Part shown: positions 38,531 to 47,719 of the stretch, in pieces | Layout of the letters: the number at the start of each line of letters is the position of its first letter | Numbering within the stretch: position 1 is the first letter of the stretch | Source: Cellulomonas sp. JH27-2 | GTDB taxonomy: Bacteria; Actinomycetota; Actinomycetes; Actinomycetales; Cellulomonadaceae | Length of the DNA stretch: 64,000 nt | Direction of reading: 5' to 3' | NCBI RefSeq assembly: GCF_014837175.1 | Contig: NZ_JACYFR010000003.1 | Location: 496,001-560,000 of the forward strand | Notes under the pieces: generated by a model | Database searches by the model: none | Seen by the model: only the letters and a program-made list of their open reading frames with translations | Told to the model about the DNA's origin: nothing | Position numbers and translations under genes: made by a program

Positions 38531-38574
38531 CACGGAAGCGATCCGCCCGTGATCGCGACAAGGAGATCGAACCC

Positions 38575-40452
38575 ATGACCATCCTGGCCGAACGCACCGA
38601 GAGCGCGGAGCGCACCCGCCCCACCGTCGCGGACGTCACCGAGCGTGCCGCCGTCGGCGACGTGCACGCGTGGGTCGCCGCGGTCGCTGGGCTCACGCAG
38701 CCCGACGAGGTCGTGTGGTGCGACGGCTCCGAGCGCGACGGGCTCGTCGCGGGCATGGTCGCCACGGGCACGCTGCTGCCGCTCGACCCCGACCTGCGCC
38801 CCGGCTCGTACCTGGCCCGTTCCGACCCGGCCGACGTCGCGCGCGTCGAGTCGCGCACGTTCATCTGCTCGTGCGACCGGGCCGACGCGGGCCCCACCAA
38901 CAACTGGCGCGAGCCGGCCGCCATGCGCACCGAGCTCGACGGCGTCTTCGCCGGGTCCATGCGGGGGCGCACGATGTACGTGGTCCCGTTCTCGATGGGG
39001 CCCGTCGGCGGGCCGATCTCGCAGCTCGGGGTGCAGGTCACCGACTCGCCGTACGTCGTCGTGAGCATGGGCGTCATGACGCGCGTGTCGGCGGCCGTCC
39101 GCGACCTCGTCGAGGCGGGCGCGGCCTTCGTCCCCGCCGTCCACTCGGTCGGCGCACCACTCGTCGGAGGCGCCGACGACGTCGCGTGGCCCTGCAACGA
39201 CACGAAGTACATCGCCCACTTCCCGGAGACCCGCGAGATCTGGTCGTTCGGCTCCGGCTACGGCGGCAACGCGCTGCTGGGCAAGAAGTGCTTCGCGCTG
39301 CGCATCGCGTCGGTGATGGGCCGCGACGAGGGCTGGCTGGCCGAGCACATGCTGCTGATCCGGCTGACGTCGCCGCAGGGCCGGCGCTACCACGTGGCCG
39401 CCGCGTTCCCGTCGGCGTGCGGCAAGACGAACCTCGCGATGCTGCGCCCCACGCTGCCGGGCTGGTCCGTGGAGACGATCGGCGACGACATCGCCTGGCT
39501 GCGACCTGGACCGGACGGGTCGCTGCGCGCGATCAACCCGGAGGCCGGCTTCTTCGGCGTCGCCCCCGGCACCGGCGAGTCCACCAACCCGGCCGCCATC
39601 GAGACGCTGGCCCGCGACACCATCTTCACCAATGTCGCGCTGACCCCCGAGGGGGACGTGTGGTGGGAGGGCCTGACCGACGAGGCCCCGGCGCACCTGA
39701 CGGACTGGACCGGCGCCCCCTGGACGCCGGCCGACGGCGCCGCCGGTCGCCCCGCCGCCCACCCCAACAGCCGCTTCACGGTCGCCGCGGCCCAGTGCCC
39801 GACGATCACCGACGGCTGGGACGACCCCGAGGGCGTGCCGCTCGACGCGATCGTGTTCGGTGGTCGTCGGGCCACCAACGTGCCCCTCGTCGCGCAGGCC
39901 GAGAGCTGGGAGCACGGCGTGTTCCTGGGGGCGACCATCTCCTCGGAGCGGACCGCTGCCGCTGAGGGCGTGGTCGGCGAGCTGCGCCGCGACCCCTTCG
40001 CGATGATGCCGTTCTGCGGCTACGACATGGCCGACCACTGGGCGCACTGGCTGCGCGTCGGCGCCGCGCTGGACCCCGCCCGTCGACCGCTCGTCTTCGG
40101 CGTCAACTGGTTCCGCAAGGACGACGACGGCCGGTTCATGTGGCCCGGCTTCGGGGAGAACGCCCGCGTGCTGGCGTGGATGGTGGCGCAGATCGACCGC
40201 GCGCGGGGTGTGCGGACCGACGTCGGCGCGGTCCCGAGCCCCGTCGGGCTGCTGCCGTCGCCGGGCGCGCTCGACGTCGACGGCCTCGACCTGGACCCTG
40301 CCACGCTCGCCGCGCTGTTCGAGGTGGACCCGGACTCGTGGCTGCTCGAGGCCGACCTGACTGCCGAGTTCTTCGCGACGTTCGGTGACCGCGTCCCGCC
40401 CGCGCTGCGCACCCGCCTGGCGCACCTGCGCGAGGCGCTCGAGGAAGCCTGA
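38575..40452 (+). CDS. pckG: Phosphoenolpyruvate carboxykinase (GTP)
   Basis: A 625-residue enzyme making PEP and CO2 from oxaloacetate with GTP, the gluconeogenic entry step. AAGGAG precedes the ATG. The P-loop [13 protein letters not shown] is near residue 278-290. Further GTP-type motifs are [97 protein letters not shown] and [23 protein letters not shown]. Length matches the family (about 600-620). A strong terminator follows. Divergent from the RamB-like gene. Confidence 0.98.
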   Translation: MTILAERTESAERTRPTVADVTERAAVGDVHAWVAAVAGLTQPDEVVWCDGSERDGLVAGMVATGTLLPLDPDLRPGSYLARSDPADVARVESRTFICSCDRADAGPTNNWREPAAMRTELDGVFAGSMRGRTMYVVPFSMGPVGGPISQLGVQVTDSPYVVVSMGVMTRVSAAVRDLVEAGAAFVPAVHSVGAPLVGGADDVAWPCNDTKYIAHFPETREIWSFGSGYGGNALLGKKCFALRIASVMGRDEGWLAEHMLLIRLTSPQGRRYHVAAAFPSACGKTNLAMLRPTLPGWSVETIGDDIAWLRPGPDGSLRAINPEAGFFGVAPGTGESTNPAAIETLARDTIFTNVALTPEGDVWWEGLTDEAPAHLTDWTGAPWTPADGAAGRPAAHPNSRFTVAAAQCPTITDGWDDPEGVPLDAIVFGGRRATNVPLVAQAESWEHGVFLGATISSERTAAAEGVVGELRRDPFAMMPFCGYDMADHWAHWLRVGAALDPARRPLVFGVNWFRKDDDGRFMWPGFGENARVLAWMVAQIDRARGVRTDVGAVPSPVGLLPSPGALDVDGLDLDPATLAALFEVDPDSWLLEADLTAEFFATFGDRVPPALRTRLAHLREALEEA

Positions 40453-40467
40453 CGGTCGCGCTGCTTC

Positions 40468-40505
40468 CGCGCCGATTCGCTACCCGCACGTAGCGAATCG
40501 GCGCG
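40468..40505 (+). terminator. Terminator after pckG
   Basis: Perfect 16-bp inverted repeat CGCGCCGATTCGCTAC/GTAGCGAATCGGCGCG with a 6-nt loop, 15 nt past the pckG stop. The most regular hairpin in the window. Confidence 0.88.
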
Positions 40506-40595
40506 GGGGTGGCGAGGTCGGCCCGGAGACGGCCCGAGCGGCGCACGGCCTGGCGGCATGGCAGCGTGAGGAGCGTGCACGACGAAGGAGCTGCC

Positions 40596-42068
40596 ATGAC
40601 CGACCAGCACGAGACCGACCTGCTCGACCGGGTGCCCGACGGCTTGTTCGTCGGCGGCACATGGCGACCGGCGTCCGACGGCGCGACGCTCGAGGTGCGC
40701 GACCCGTCGACGAACGCGGTGATCAAGACGATCGCGTCGGCGACGGTCGACGACGGCCTGGCCGCTCTGACCGCCGCCGACGACGCGTTCCCCGCCTGGG
40801 CTGCGACGCCCGCCCGCGAGCGCGCCGAGATCCTGCGCCGCGCGTTCGACCTGCTGCAGGAGCGGGCCGACGACGTCGCGCTGCTCATGACGCTGGAGAT
40901 GGGCAAGCCGCTGGCCGAGTCGCGGGGCGAGGTCACCTATGGGGGCGAGTTCCTGCGCTGGTTCGGCGAGGAGGCCGCGCGCATCCAGGGCCGCTACGGC
41001 GCCAACCCCGAGGGCACCGGCCGGATGATCGTCACCCAGCACCCCGTGGGGCCGTGCTTCCTCATCACCCCGTGGAACTTCCCGCTCGCCATGGCCACGC
41101 GCAAGATCGCGCCCGCGCTCGCGGCCGGCTGCACGGTCGTCATCAAGCCCGCGACTCTCACGCCGCTGACCACGCTGTTGTTCGCCCAGCTCCTGGCGGA
41201 CGCGGGTGTCCCCGACGGTGTCGTCAACGTGATCACGACGACGAACACCGGGCCGGTCTCCGAGGCGATCATCCGCGACCCGCGGCTGCGCAAGCTGTCG
41301 TTCACGGGCTCGACGCCCGTGGGGAAGACCCTGCTGGCCCAGGCCGCCGACGGCGTCCTGCGCACGTCGATGGAGCTGGGCGGCAACGCGCCCTTCGTCG
41401 TCTTCGAGGACGCCGACCTGGACAAGGCCGTCGACGGCGCGATCGCCGCCAAGTTCCGCAACATCGGCGAGGCGTGCACGGCGGCCAACCGGTTCGTCGT
41501 GCACCGCTCGGTCGCCGACGCCTTCGCGCAGCGCGTCACCGCCCGCGTCGAGGAGTTCCGCACGGGCCGCGGCACCGAGGACGGCGTGACGATCGGTCCC
41601 CTCATCGACGACCGCGCGGTGGACAAGGCCGCGGCTCTCGTCGACGACGCCGTCGCGCGTGGCGCTTCTCTGCTGACCGGCGGCGCGGCGATCGACGGTC
41701 CCGGCACCTACTACCAGGCGACCGTCCTGTCCGACGTCCCCGCTGGCAGCGACATCCTGCGCGAGGAGATCTTCGGTCCGGTCGTCGCGATCGTCCCGTT
41801 CGACGACGAGGACGACGCGGTCCGCATCGCGAACGACACCGAGTACGGGCTGGTGTCCTACGTCTACACGCGGGACCTGGCGCGCGGGCAGCGCATGATC
41901 GAGCGGCTGGCCACCGGGATGATGGGACTCAACGTGGGCGTCGTGTCCAACGCGGCCGCGCCGTTCGGCGGCTGGAACATGTCCGGCCTGGGCCGCGAGG
42001 GTGGCGCCGAGGGCATCCACGAGTACCTGCAGACGAAGTACACGCTGACCGCGGACCCGTTCGCGTGA
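40596..42068 (+). CDS. gabD: Succinate-semialdehyde dehydrogenase
   Basis: A 490-residue aldehyde dehydrogenase. GAAGGAG before the ATG decides the start. It oxidises succinate semialdehyde to succinate with NAD(P). The catalytic Cys294 is in NIGEACTAANR and the general base Glu in SMELGGNAP. NAD binding is through LITPWNFPLAMATRKIAPALAAG and FTGSTPVGKTLL. The C-terminal SGLGREGGAEGIHEYLQTKYT is typical of GabD-like enzymes. The subgroup name is inferred from similarity in these motifs. The preceding promoter region has no visible regulatory site. Confidence 0.9.
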   Translation: MTDQHETDLLDRVPDGLFVGGTWRPASDGATLEVRDPSTNAVIKTIASATVDDGLAALTAADDAFPAWAATPARERAEILRRAFDLLQERADDVALLMTLEMGKPLAESRGEVTYGGEFLRWFGEEAARIQGRYGANPEGTGRMIVTQHPVGPCFLITPWNFPLAMATRKIAPALAAGCTVVIKPATLTPLTTLLFAQLLADAGVPDGVVNVITTTNTGPVSEAIIRDPRLRKLSFTGSTPVGKTLLAQAADGVLRTSMELGGNAPFVVFEDADLDKAVDGAIAAKFRNIGEACTAANRFVVHRSVADAFAQRVTARVEEFRTGRGTEDGVTIGPLIDDRAVDKAAALVDDAVARGASLLTGGAAIDGPGTYYQATVLSDVPAGSDILREEIFGPVVAIVPFDDEDDAVRIANDTEYGLVSYVYTRDLARGQRMIERLATGMMGLNVGVVSNAAAPFGGWNMSGLGREGGAEGIHEYLQTKYTLTADPFA

Positions 42069-42104
42069 CGATCGTCTCGTCCGGCCGGTGCGCCGCCCGA
42101 CGGT

Positions 42105-42110
42105 AGAGTG
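42105..42110 (+). promoter_or_regulatory. -10 hexamer TAGAGT of the glmU promoter
   Basis: TAGAGT lies 60 nt upstream of the GTG of glmU. Transcription would start near 42117, giving a leader of about 55 nt ending in CGAAG before the start codon. Confidence 0.4.
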
Positions 42111-42170
42111 GTCGGCGCGCACGGAATCCCAGCCCGCTCGTCGGGCAGACCCGCGAGGAGCACCCCGAAG

Positions 42171-43778
42171 GTGACGTATCCCCGCCCAGCCGCCGTCATC
42201 GTCCTCGCCGCAGGCGAGGGAACGCGGATGCGCTCGGCAACACCCAAGGTCCTGCACACCCTGGCCGGCCGGTCGATGGTCGGGCACGCGCTCGCCACGG
42301 CCCGCGGCCTCGACCCGGAGCGCGTCGTCGTCGTGGTCCGGCACGAGCGCGAGCGCGTCGCCGCGCACATCGCCGAGATCGACAGCGCGGCGCTGCTGGC
42401 CGACCAGGACGACATCCCGGGCACGGGGCGCGCGGTCCAGGTGGCCATGACGCGGCTCGACGGGGCCGCCCAGGCGGACTCGGCCCACGGGGGAGCCCCC
42501 GGGTCGGCCGCCGCGGCGCTGGTGACCGGCGCGATCGTCGTCGTCGCCGGCGACGTGCCCCTGCTGGACGCCGGGACGCTGGGCGAGCTGCTGGCCGCGC
42601 ACCACGAGGACGCGAACGCCGTCACGGTGCTGACCACCGAGGTCGACGACGCGACGGGTTACGGCCGCATCCTGCGCGAGCCCGGCACGGGCGACGTGCT
42701 GGGGATCGTCGAGCACAAGGACGCGACCGACGCGCAGCGCGAGATCCGGGAGATCAACTCCTCGATCTACGTGTTCGACGCGGGTGTGCTGCGTGGGGCG
42801 CTCGGCCGGCTGGGCCGCGACAACGCGCAGGGCGAGGTCTACCTGACGGACGTGCTGGCCCTGGCCCGCGAGGACGGCGGGCACGTGCGCGCGCTGCGGA
42901 CGGACGACCCGTTCGTCGTCGAGGGCGTCAACGACCGCGTGCAGCTGGCCGCCCTGGCCCGCGAGTACAACCGCCGGATCGTCGAGGACTGGATGCGCGA
43001 GGGCGTCACGGTGATCGACCCGGCGACCACGTGGATCGACGTGGACGTCGAGCTCGAGCGCGATGTCACGATCCTGCCGGGCACGCAGCTGCACGGCGCG
43101 ACCGTCGTCGGCGAGGGCGCGACCGTCGGCCCCGACACCACGCTCACCGACGTCGAGATCGGCACGGGCGCCACCGTCACCCGCACGCAGGGCTCGCTCG
43201 CGGTGATCCGCGCGGGCGCCTCCGTCGGACCGTTCGCCTACCTGCGCCCGGGCACCGACCTGGGCGAGAAGGGCAAGATCGGCACGTTCGTCGAGACCAA
43301 GAACGCGGTCATCGGGACGGGTTCCAAGGTCCCGCACCTGTCCTACGTGGGCGACGCGACCATCGGCGAGCACAGCAACATCGGTGCCGCGTCGGTGACC
43401 GTCAACTACGACGGCGTGAACAAGCACCGCACGACGATCGGCTCGCACGTGCGCACGGGCGCGGACAACATGTTCGTCGCGCCGGTCAGCGTGGGCGACG
43501 GCGCGTACACGGGCGCCGGCACGGTGGTGCGCCGCGACGTGCCGTCGGGCGCGCTCGGCGTCAGCGCCGGCAGCCAGCGCAACATTGAGGGCTGGGTCGC
43601 GCGCTCGCGTCCCGGCACCGCCGCGGCCAAGGCCGCCGGCGAGCCCGAGCTGCTCTCCCCCCAGGCACGCGCCGAGCGCGAGCGCGCCGCGACCGCTGCG
43701 CACGGCATCCCCGTCACGCGGCCCCCCGAGTTCCCGACAACGCCGGCCTCCGGCTCGACCACCAAGGATGTGCGATGA
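42171..43778 (+). CDS. glmU: Bifunctional UDP-GlcNAc pyrophosphorylase / glucosamine-1-phosphate acetyltransferase
   Basis: A 535-residue enzyme making UDP-GlcNAc. The pyrophosphorylase domain has [18 protein letters not shown] at the N-terminus and [18 protein letters not shown]. The C-terminal left-handed beta-helix (about 250-460) has the hexapeptide repeats and the acetyltransferase motifs [21 protein letters not shown] and [27 protein letters not shown]. It has a short Ala/Ser-rich insert near residue 100 and about 55 extra residues at the C-terminus ([11 protein letters not shown]...), rich in Pro and Ala, as in other actinobacteria. Its stop overlaps the prs ATG by 4 nt. Confidence 0.96.
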   Translation: MTYPRPAAVIVLAAGEGTRMRSATPKVLHTLAGRSMVGHALATARGLDPERVVVVVRHERERVAAHIAEIDSAALLADQDDIPGTGRAVQVAMTRLDGAAQADSAHGGAPGSAAAALVTGAIVVVAGDVPLLDAGTLGELLAAHHEDANAVTVLTTEVDDATGYGRILREPGTGDVLGIVEHKDATDAQREIREINSSIYVFDAGVLRGALGRLGRDNAQGEVYLTDVLALAREDGGHVRALRTDDPFVVEGVNDRVQLAALAREYNRRIVEDWMREGVTVIDPATTWIDVDVELERDVTILPGTQLHGATVVGEGATVGPDTTLTDVEIGTGATVTRTQGSLAVIRAGASVGPFAYLRPGTDLGEKGKIGTFVETKNAVIGTGSKVPHLSYVGDATIGEHSNIGAASVTVNYDGVNKHRTTIGSHVRTGADNMFVAPVSVGDGAYTGAGTVVRRDVPSGALGVSAGSQRNIEGWVARSRPGTAAAKAAGEPELLSPQARAERERAATAAHGIPVTRPPEFPTTPASGSTTKDVR

Positions 43779-44761
43779 CCGGGATCGTCTCCCACGACGG
43801 CGAGAAGCGGCTGGTCCTGGTCTCGGGGCGTGCGCACCCGGACCTGGCCACGGAGGTCGCCCAGCACCTCGGCATCGACATCCTGCCGACGACCGCCTAC
43901 GACTTCGCCAACGGCGAGATCTACACGCGGTTCAGCGAGTCGGTGCGTGGAGCCGACGCGTTCGTCCTGCAGTCGCACGCGTCCCCGGTGATCAACCACT
44001 GGATCATGGAGCAGCTGCTCATGGTCGACGCGCTCAAGCGCGCCTCGGCCAAGACGATCACCGTCGTCGCGCCGTTCTACGGCTACGCCCGCCAGGACAA
44101 GAAGAGCCGCGGCCGCGAGCCCATCAGTGCGCGCCTGCTGGCCGACCTGTTCCGCACCGCCGGCGCCGACCGCATCATGAGCGTCGACCTGCACACCGCG
44201 CAGATCCAGGGCTTCTTCGACGGCCCCGTCGACCACCTGTGGGCCATGCCGATCCTGGTGGACTACGTCCGCACCCGGGTCGACGTGCAGAACGTCACTG
44301 TCGTCTCCCCGGACGCCGGCCGCATCCGCGTCGCCGAGCAGTGGGCCGCCAAGCTGGGCGGTGGCCCGCTGGCCTTCGTGCACAAGACGCGCGACGTCCG
44401 CACGGCCAACAAGGCCGTCGCCAACCGCGTCGTCGGTGACGTCGAGGGCCGCACCTGCGTTCTCGTCGACGACCTCATCGACACCGCCGGCACCATCTCC
44501 GAGGCCGTCCGCGTGCTGAAGGAGGCCGGCGCCAAGGACGTCATCGTCGCCGCGACCCACGGCATCCTGTCCGACCCGGCCGTCGCGCGCCTGCAGTCCT
44601 GCGGCGTGCGCGAGGTGGTCATCACCGACACGCTGCCGATCGAGGACGACAAGCGGTTCGAGGGCCTCACGGTGCTCTCGATCGCGCCTCTGGTGGCGCG
44701 GGCCGTGCGTGAGGTGTTCGACGACGGTTCCGTCACGTCACTGTTCGACGGCAACGCCTGA
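43775..44761 (+). CDS. prs: Ribose-phosphate diphosphokinase (PRPP synthetase)
   Basis: A 328-residue enzyme making PRPP from ribose 5-phosphate and ATP, feeding nucleotides, His, Trp and NAD. It shows [29 protein letters not shown], the flexible ATP loop with [68 protein letters not shown] and the PRPP loop [14 protein letters not shown]. The glmU-prs pair with overlapping start and stop is standard in actinobacteria. Confidence 0.97.
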   Translation: MTGIVSHDGEKRLVLVSGRAHPDLATEVAQHLGIDILPTTAYDFANGEIYTRFSESVRGADAFVLQSHASPVINHWIMEQLLMVDALKRASAKTITVVAPFYGYARQDKKSRGREPISARLLADLFRTAGADRIMSVDLHTAQIQGFFDGPVDHLWAMPILVDYVRTRVDVQNVTVVSPDAGRIRVAEQWAAKLGGGPLAFVHKTRDVRTANKAVANRVVGDVEGRTCVLVDDLIDTAGTISEAVRVLKEAGAKDVIVAATHGILSDPAVARLQSCGVREVVITDTLPIEDDKRFEGLTVLSIAPLVARAVREVFDDGSVTSLFDGNA

Positions 44762-44849
44762 CGACGAACTTCACCCCAGCCGGCCGTCGGTCGGATTTGT
44801 CCGTTCCCCTAGCCTGACCAGGTACAGGTCGAGCGGAAGGGGTGAGTGC

Positions 44850-46133
44850 ATGACGGACGCGCCCACGGCCTCGCCGTTCGTCGTCGCCGAGAGAGCCACG
44901 CAAGAGCTGGCGTCCGCTCCCGCAGGGCTGGTGCGGCACGTGCGAGGGCTCGACGGGTTGCGGGCGCTCGCCGCCATGGCTGTCATCGGCTACCACCTGC
45001 AGTTCCTCGTACGATCCGCACACACGCCGCTCGCGGCGGTGGGATCGGTCGGATGGGTAGGTGTCGACCTGTTCTTCGCGATCTCGGGGTTCATCCTCTT
45101 CCTCCCGTTCGCGCGTGCCCACGTCGACGGCACCACCGTCGCGACGCGGCCCTTCTATGTCCGCCGCGCTCGGCGCATCCTGCCGGGGTACTGGTTCAAC
45201 CTGGCGGTGCTCGTCGTGCTCGTCGCCCCCGGTTGGCTCGCGTCAGCGAAGGGCTGGCTCACCATCGCCGCTGATGCGACGTTCACCGCGGGGTACGTCG
45301 GCGCGACGTCGGTGAACTCGGTCTACTGGTCGCTCTACTGCGAGGTCGCGTTCTACCTCGCGCTACCACTGCTCGCGCGAGCGTTCGTCGGTGGACGCTG
45401 GCGATGGGGTCTGCCGGCCGCGATCGCCGTCGCCGTTGCGTTCCGCGCTGCGGTGGTCCTCGGCTCGTCGGGGGTCTCCCGTGACTTCCTGCTGGTGATG
45501 CAGTTCCCGGGTGTGCTGGACCAGTTCGCGTTCGGGATGGTGGGCGCGCTGGTGTGGAGCCGTTGGGAGCGGCGCGAGCGGCCCGTGAGCCCGTGGGTGC
45601 TCCGAGCGCTGGTCATCGGCGGCATGGTGGGGGTGCTGTCCGTGGTGGTGGTCATCCACCACGTCATCGGGCTCGCCAACTTCTGGTCCGCCCGTGGCCC
45701 GGCCGCGCCGCTCCCTCTCCTCACGATGCGGCCGTTGCTCTCGCTGTTCTTCACGATGGTGATCGTGGGCGTGTGCATGCGGGGGAGCATCCTGCGAGCC
45801 GCGCTGGAGCAGCGTCAGGTCAGGTTCCTCGGGCTCGTCAGCTTCGGTCTGTACCTCTGGCACGTCCCGGTCATCAGATGGTTGGAACCGGTCATGGGGG
45901 GCACCGGTGCCACCACGTCGTCGTACGTGATCGCCGGGCTCGTCGTGGTGATCGTCACCACCGCGGTCGCTGCCATGTCGTTCTACCTGGTCGAGGCGCC
46001 GTTTCTCGGTCGGGCGGGGCACTGGGCCGCACCCGTGGTGACGGGCGCTCGCCGAGTTACGGGTAGGATGCTCGGGTTGCCTCGGCGAGGGACGAAGGAC
46101 GGCCATGCTCCATCGGCCGATCCCCGTCCGTGA
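44850..46133 (+). CDS. OafA/YrhL-type membrane acyltransferase
   Basis: A 427-residue polytopic protein of the acyltransferase-3 family, with about ten TM segments. The conserved parts are RGLDGLRALAAMAVIGYHLQF with the catalytic-type His, VGVDLFFAISGFILFLPFAR, FYVRRARRILPGYWFNLAVLVV, VNSVYWSLYCEVAFYLALPLL and LGLVSFGLYLWHVPVIRWL. It would O-acylate a surface glycan using a cytosolic acyl donor. GGGGTGAG before the ATG serves as the ribosome binding site. Given the polysaccharide genes 2 kb downstream, a role there is possible but not shown. Confidence 0.9.
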   Translation: MTDAPTASPFVVAERATQELASAPAGLVRHVRGLDGLRALAAMAVIGYHLQFLVRSAHTPLAAVGSVGWVGVDLFFAISGFILFLPFARAHVDGTTVATRPFYVRRARRILPGYWFNLAVLVVLVAPGWLASAKGWLTIAADATFTAGYVGATSVNSVYWSLYCEVAFYLALPLLARAFVGGRWRWGLPAAIAVAVAFRAAVVLGSSGVSRDFLLVMQFPGVLDQFAFGMVGALVWSRWERRERPVSPWVLRALVIGGMVGVLSVVVVIHHVIGLANFWSARGPAAPLPLLTMRPLLSLFFTMVIVGVCMRGSILRAALEQRQVRFLGLVSFGLYLWHVPVIRWLEPVMGGTGATTSSYVIAGLVVVIVTTAVAAMSFYLVEAPFLGRAGHWAAPVVTGARRVTGRMLGLPRRGTKDGHAPSADPRP

Positions 46134-46254
46134 TCGACAGGGCCCGCCTCCGTGCGGCGTCTCCGTCCTGCGCCCCACGTCGAGGCCACCACACCTGAAT
46201 CACCTGCGCCGTCGTCGGCGCCATTCCATCGTTCCTCTGCTTCTGGGAGTCATC

Positions 46255-46887
46255 GTGTCCGAGATCAAGCTCGTCGCCACCGCCCGCACGGAGTTCGGCA
46301 AGGGCGCCGCCCGCCGCCTGCGCCGCGCGCACCAGATCCCCGCCGTCCTGTACGGGCACGGCTCGGACCCGCTGCACGTCGCCCTGCCGGGCCACGACAC
46401 GATGCTCGCCGTCAAGCAGGCCAACGCCCTGTTCTCGATCGAGCTCGACGGCAAGAGCCAGCTTGCGATTGTCAAGGACATCCAGCGCGACGTCGTCAAG
46501 AACGTCATCGAGCACGTCGACCTGCTCATCGTGAAGAAGGGCGAGAAGGTCAACGTCGAGGTTCCCGTGCACGTGGTCGGCGAGTCCGCGCCCGGCACCA
46601 TCCACCTGGTCGAGACCCAGCAGCTCGCGCTCGAGGCCGAGGCCACCCACCTGCCGCAGAACGTCGAGGTCTCCATCGAGGGCCTCGACGCCGGCGCGTC
46701 GGTCACCGCCGGTGACGTCGAGCTGCCCAAGGGCGCCACGCTCGTCACCGACGCCGAGACCGTCGTCGTGACGGTCACGGTCCCGCAGGTCTCCGCCGAC
46801 GACGTCGCCGCCGACGCCGCCGCGGACGAGCTGGCCGCCGAGCAGTCCGCCGCTTCGGCCGAGGCCGCCGAGGGCGACGAGGCCTGA
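46255..46887 (+). CDS. rplY: 50S ribosomal protein L25 / general stress protein Ctc
   Basis: A 210-residue protein that binds 5S rRNA. The L25 fold is residues 1-95 (LVATARTEFGKGAARRLRRAHQIPAVLYGHG, LVKDIQRDVVKNVIEHVDLLIV) and the Ctc-type beta domain follows to about 180. The last 30 residues are an acidic Ala/Glu-rich tail (ADDVAADAAADELAAEQSAA). GGGAG before the GTG supports the start. rplY-pth order is conserved. Confidence 0.95.
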   Translation: MSEIKLVATARTEFGKGAARRLRRAHQIPAVLYGHGSDPLHVALPGHDTMLAVKQANALFSIELDGKSQLAIVKDIQRDVVKNVIEHVDLLIVKKGEKVNVEVPVHVVGESAPGTIHLVETQQLALEAEATHLPQNVEVSIEGLDAGASVTAGDVELPKGATLVTDAETVVVTVTVPQVSADDVAADAAADELAAEQSAASAEAAEGDEA

Positions 46888-46902
46888 GCCTCCCCGTTCC
46901 AC

Positions 46903-46940
46903 CCGACGCCCGGTACCGTTCCCTCGGTGCCGGGCGTCGG
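46903..46940 (+). terminator. Terminator between rplY and pth
   Basis: CCGACGCCCGGTACCG/CGGTGCCGGGCGTCGG pair over 16 bp with one G-T, loop 6 nt. It ends just before the pth ribosome binding site, so pth may depend on read-through or its own promoter. Confidence 0.75.
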
Positions 46941-46962
46941 TCTGTCTGAAGGAGAAGCGCGC

Positions 46963-47580
46963 GTGAGTGACGGACCCTGGCTCGTCGTCGGGCTCGGCAA
47001 CCCCGGGCCGCAGTACGCCGGCAACCGGCACAACGTCGGGCACATGGTGCTCGACGAGCTCGCCTCGCGCTGCTCGGCGTCGTTCGGTTCGTCGGGCGGC
47101 CTGCTGGGGCGCCGGCCCCAGGCCGTGACGGCCGACGTCCGCCTGGGCGTGCTGCCCGGCGGCGCCCCCGGCCCGCGCGTGATCCTGGCGAAGCCCACCA
47201 CGTACATGAACGTGTCCGGCGGTCCGGTCGCCGCGCTCGCGTCGTACTACTCCGTGCCCCCGGAGCGCGTGATCATGGTGCACGACGAGCTCGACATCCC
47301 CTTCGACGACGTGCGCCTCAAGCGCGGCGGGGGAGAGGGCGGCCACAACGGCCTGCGCGACACGACCAAGGCGCTCGGGACCAAGGACTACATCCGCGTG
47401 CGGGTTGGCGTCGGCCGGCCGCCCGGGCGCATGGACGCCGCCGACTTCGTGCTGCGCGACTTCTCCACCGCCGAGCGCAAGGTGCTGCCGTTCCTGGTGG
47501 ACAACGCGGCTGACGCCGTCGAGGCCGTCGTGCTGCAGGGGCTCGAGGCTGCGCAGCTGAGGTTCCACACGAAGTCGTGA
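46963..47580 (+). CDS. pth: Peptidyl-tRNA hydrolase
   Basis: A 205-residue enzyme that frees tRNA from dropped-off peptides. GAAGGAG precedes the GTG at 46963. The catalytic His23 is in GNRHNVGH, and [48 protein letters not shown] and [11 protein letters not shown] are all diagnostic. Length and motifs are normal for the family. Confidence 0.96.
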   Translation: MSDGPWLVVGLGNPGPQYAGNRHNVGHMVLDELASRCSASFGSSGGLLGRRPQAVTADVRLGVLPGGAPGPRVILAKPTTYMNVSGGPVAALASYYSVPPERVIMVHDELDIPFDDVRLKRGGGEGGHNGLRDTTKALGTKDYIRVRVGVGRPPGRMDAADFVLRDFSTAERKVLPFLVDNAADAVEAVVLQGLEAAQLRFHTKS

Positions 47581-47584
47581 CGGG

Positions 47585-47630
47585 TTCACCCGATCGTAGG
47601 GTGAAGTCCGTCCTAAGCGGGTGAAATCGG
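47585..47630 (+). promoter_or_regulatory. Three GGGTGAA elements upstream of the sugar transferase gene
   Basis: TTCACCC (47585-47591), GGGTGAAGTCCG (47599-47610) and GGGTGAAATCGG (47619-47630). The first two face each other across 7 nt; the second and third are direct repeats 20 nt apart. The same element, CGGGTGAAATCG, occurs upstream of the chain-length/kinase gene at 59017-59029. Confidence 0.5.
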
Positions 47631-47637
47631 ACAGAAA

Positions 47638-47670
47638 GTACTGATCAGTACAGACCGGGACCTATAGCCT
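47638..47670 (+). promoter_or_regulatory. 14-bp palindrome and -10 before the sugar transferase gene
   Basis: GTACTGATCAGTAC (47638-47651) is a perfect palindrome. TATAGCCT at 47663-47670 contains the probable -10 (TATAGC or TAGCCT). The start codon is at 47720. The palindrome occupies the -35 region, so it is placed to act as an operator. Confidence 0.5.
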
Positions 47671-47719
47671 CCAACGTGACCCGACGACAACCTCGTCGGA
47701 TGCGCACTGGGGGTTCACG

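Noticed and set aside
40020..43703. Antisense open frame of about 1200 codons across pckG, gabD and glmU
   Set aside because: Same reason: shadow composition, crosses three genuine genes and a strong terminator.
44840..44845. GGGTGA next to the ATG of the acyltransferase gene, as a member of the locus element
   Set aside because: GGAAGGGGTGAG is a good Shine-Dalgarno sequence for the gene at 44850; the same applies to 60069-60074 before the gene at 60079.
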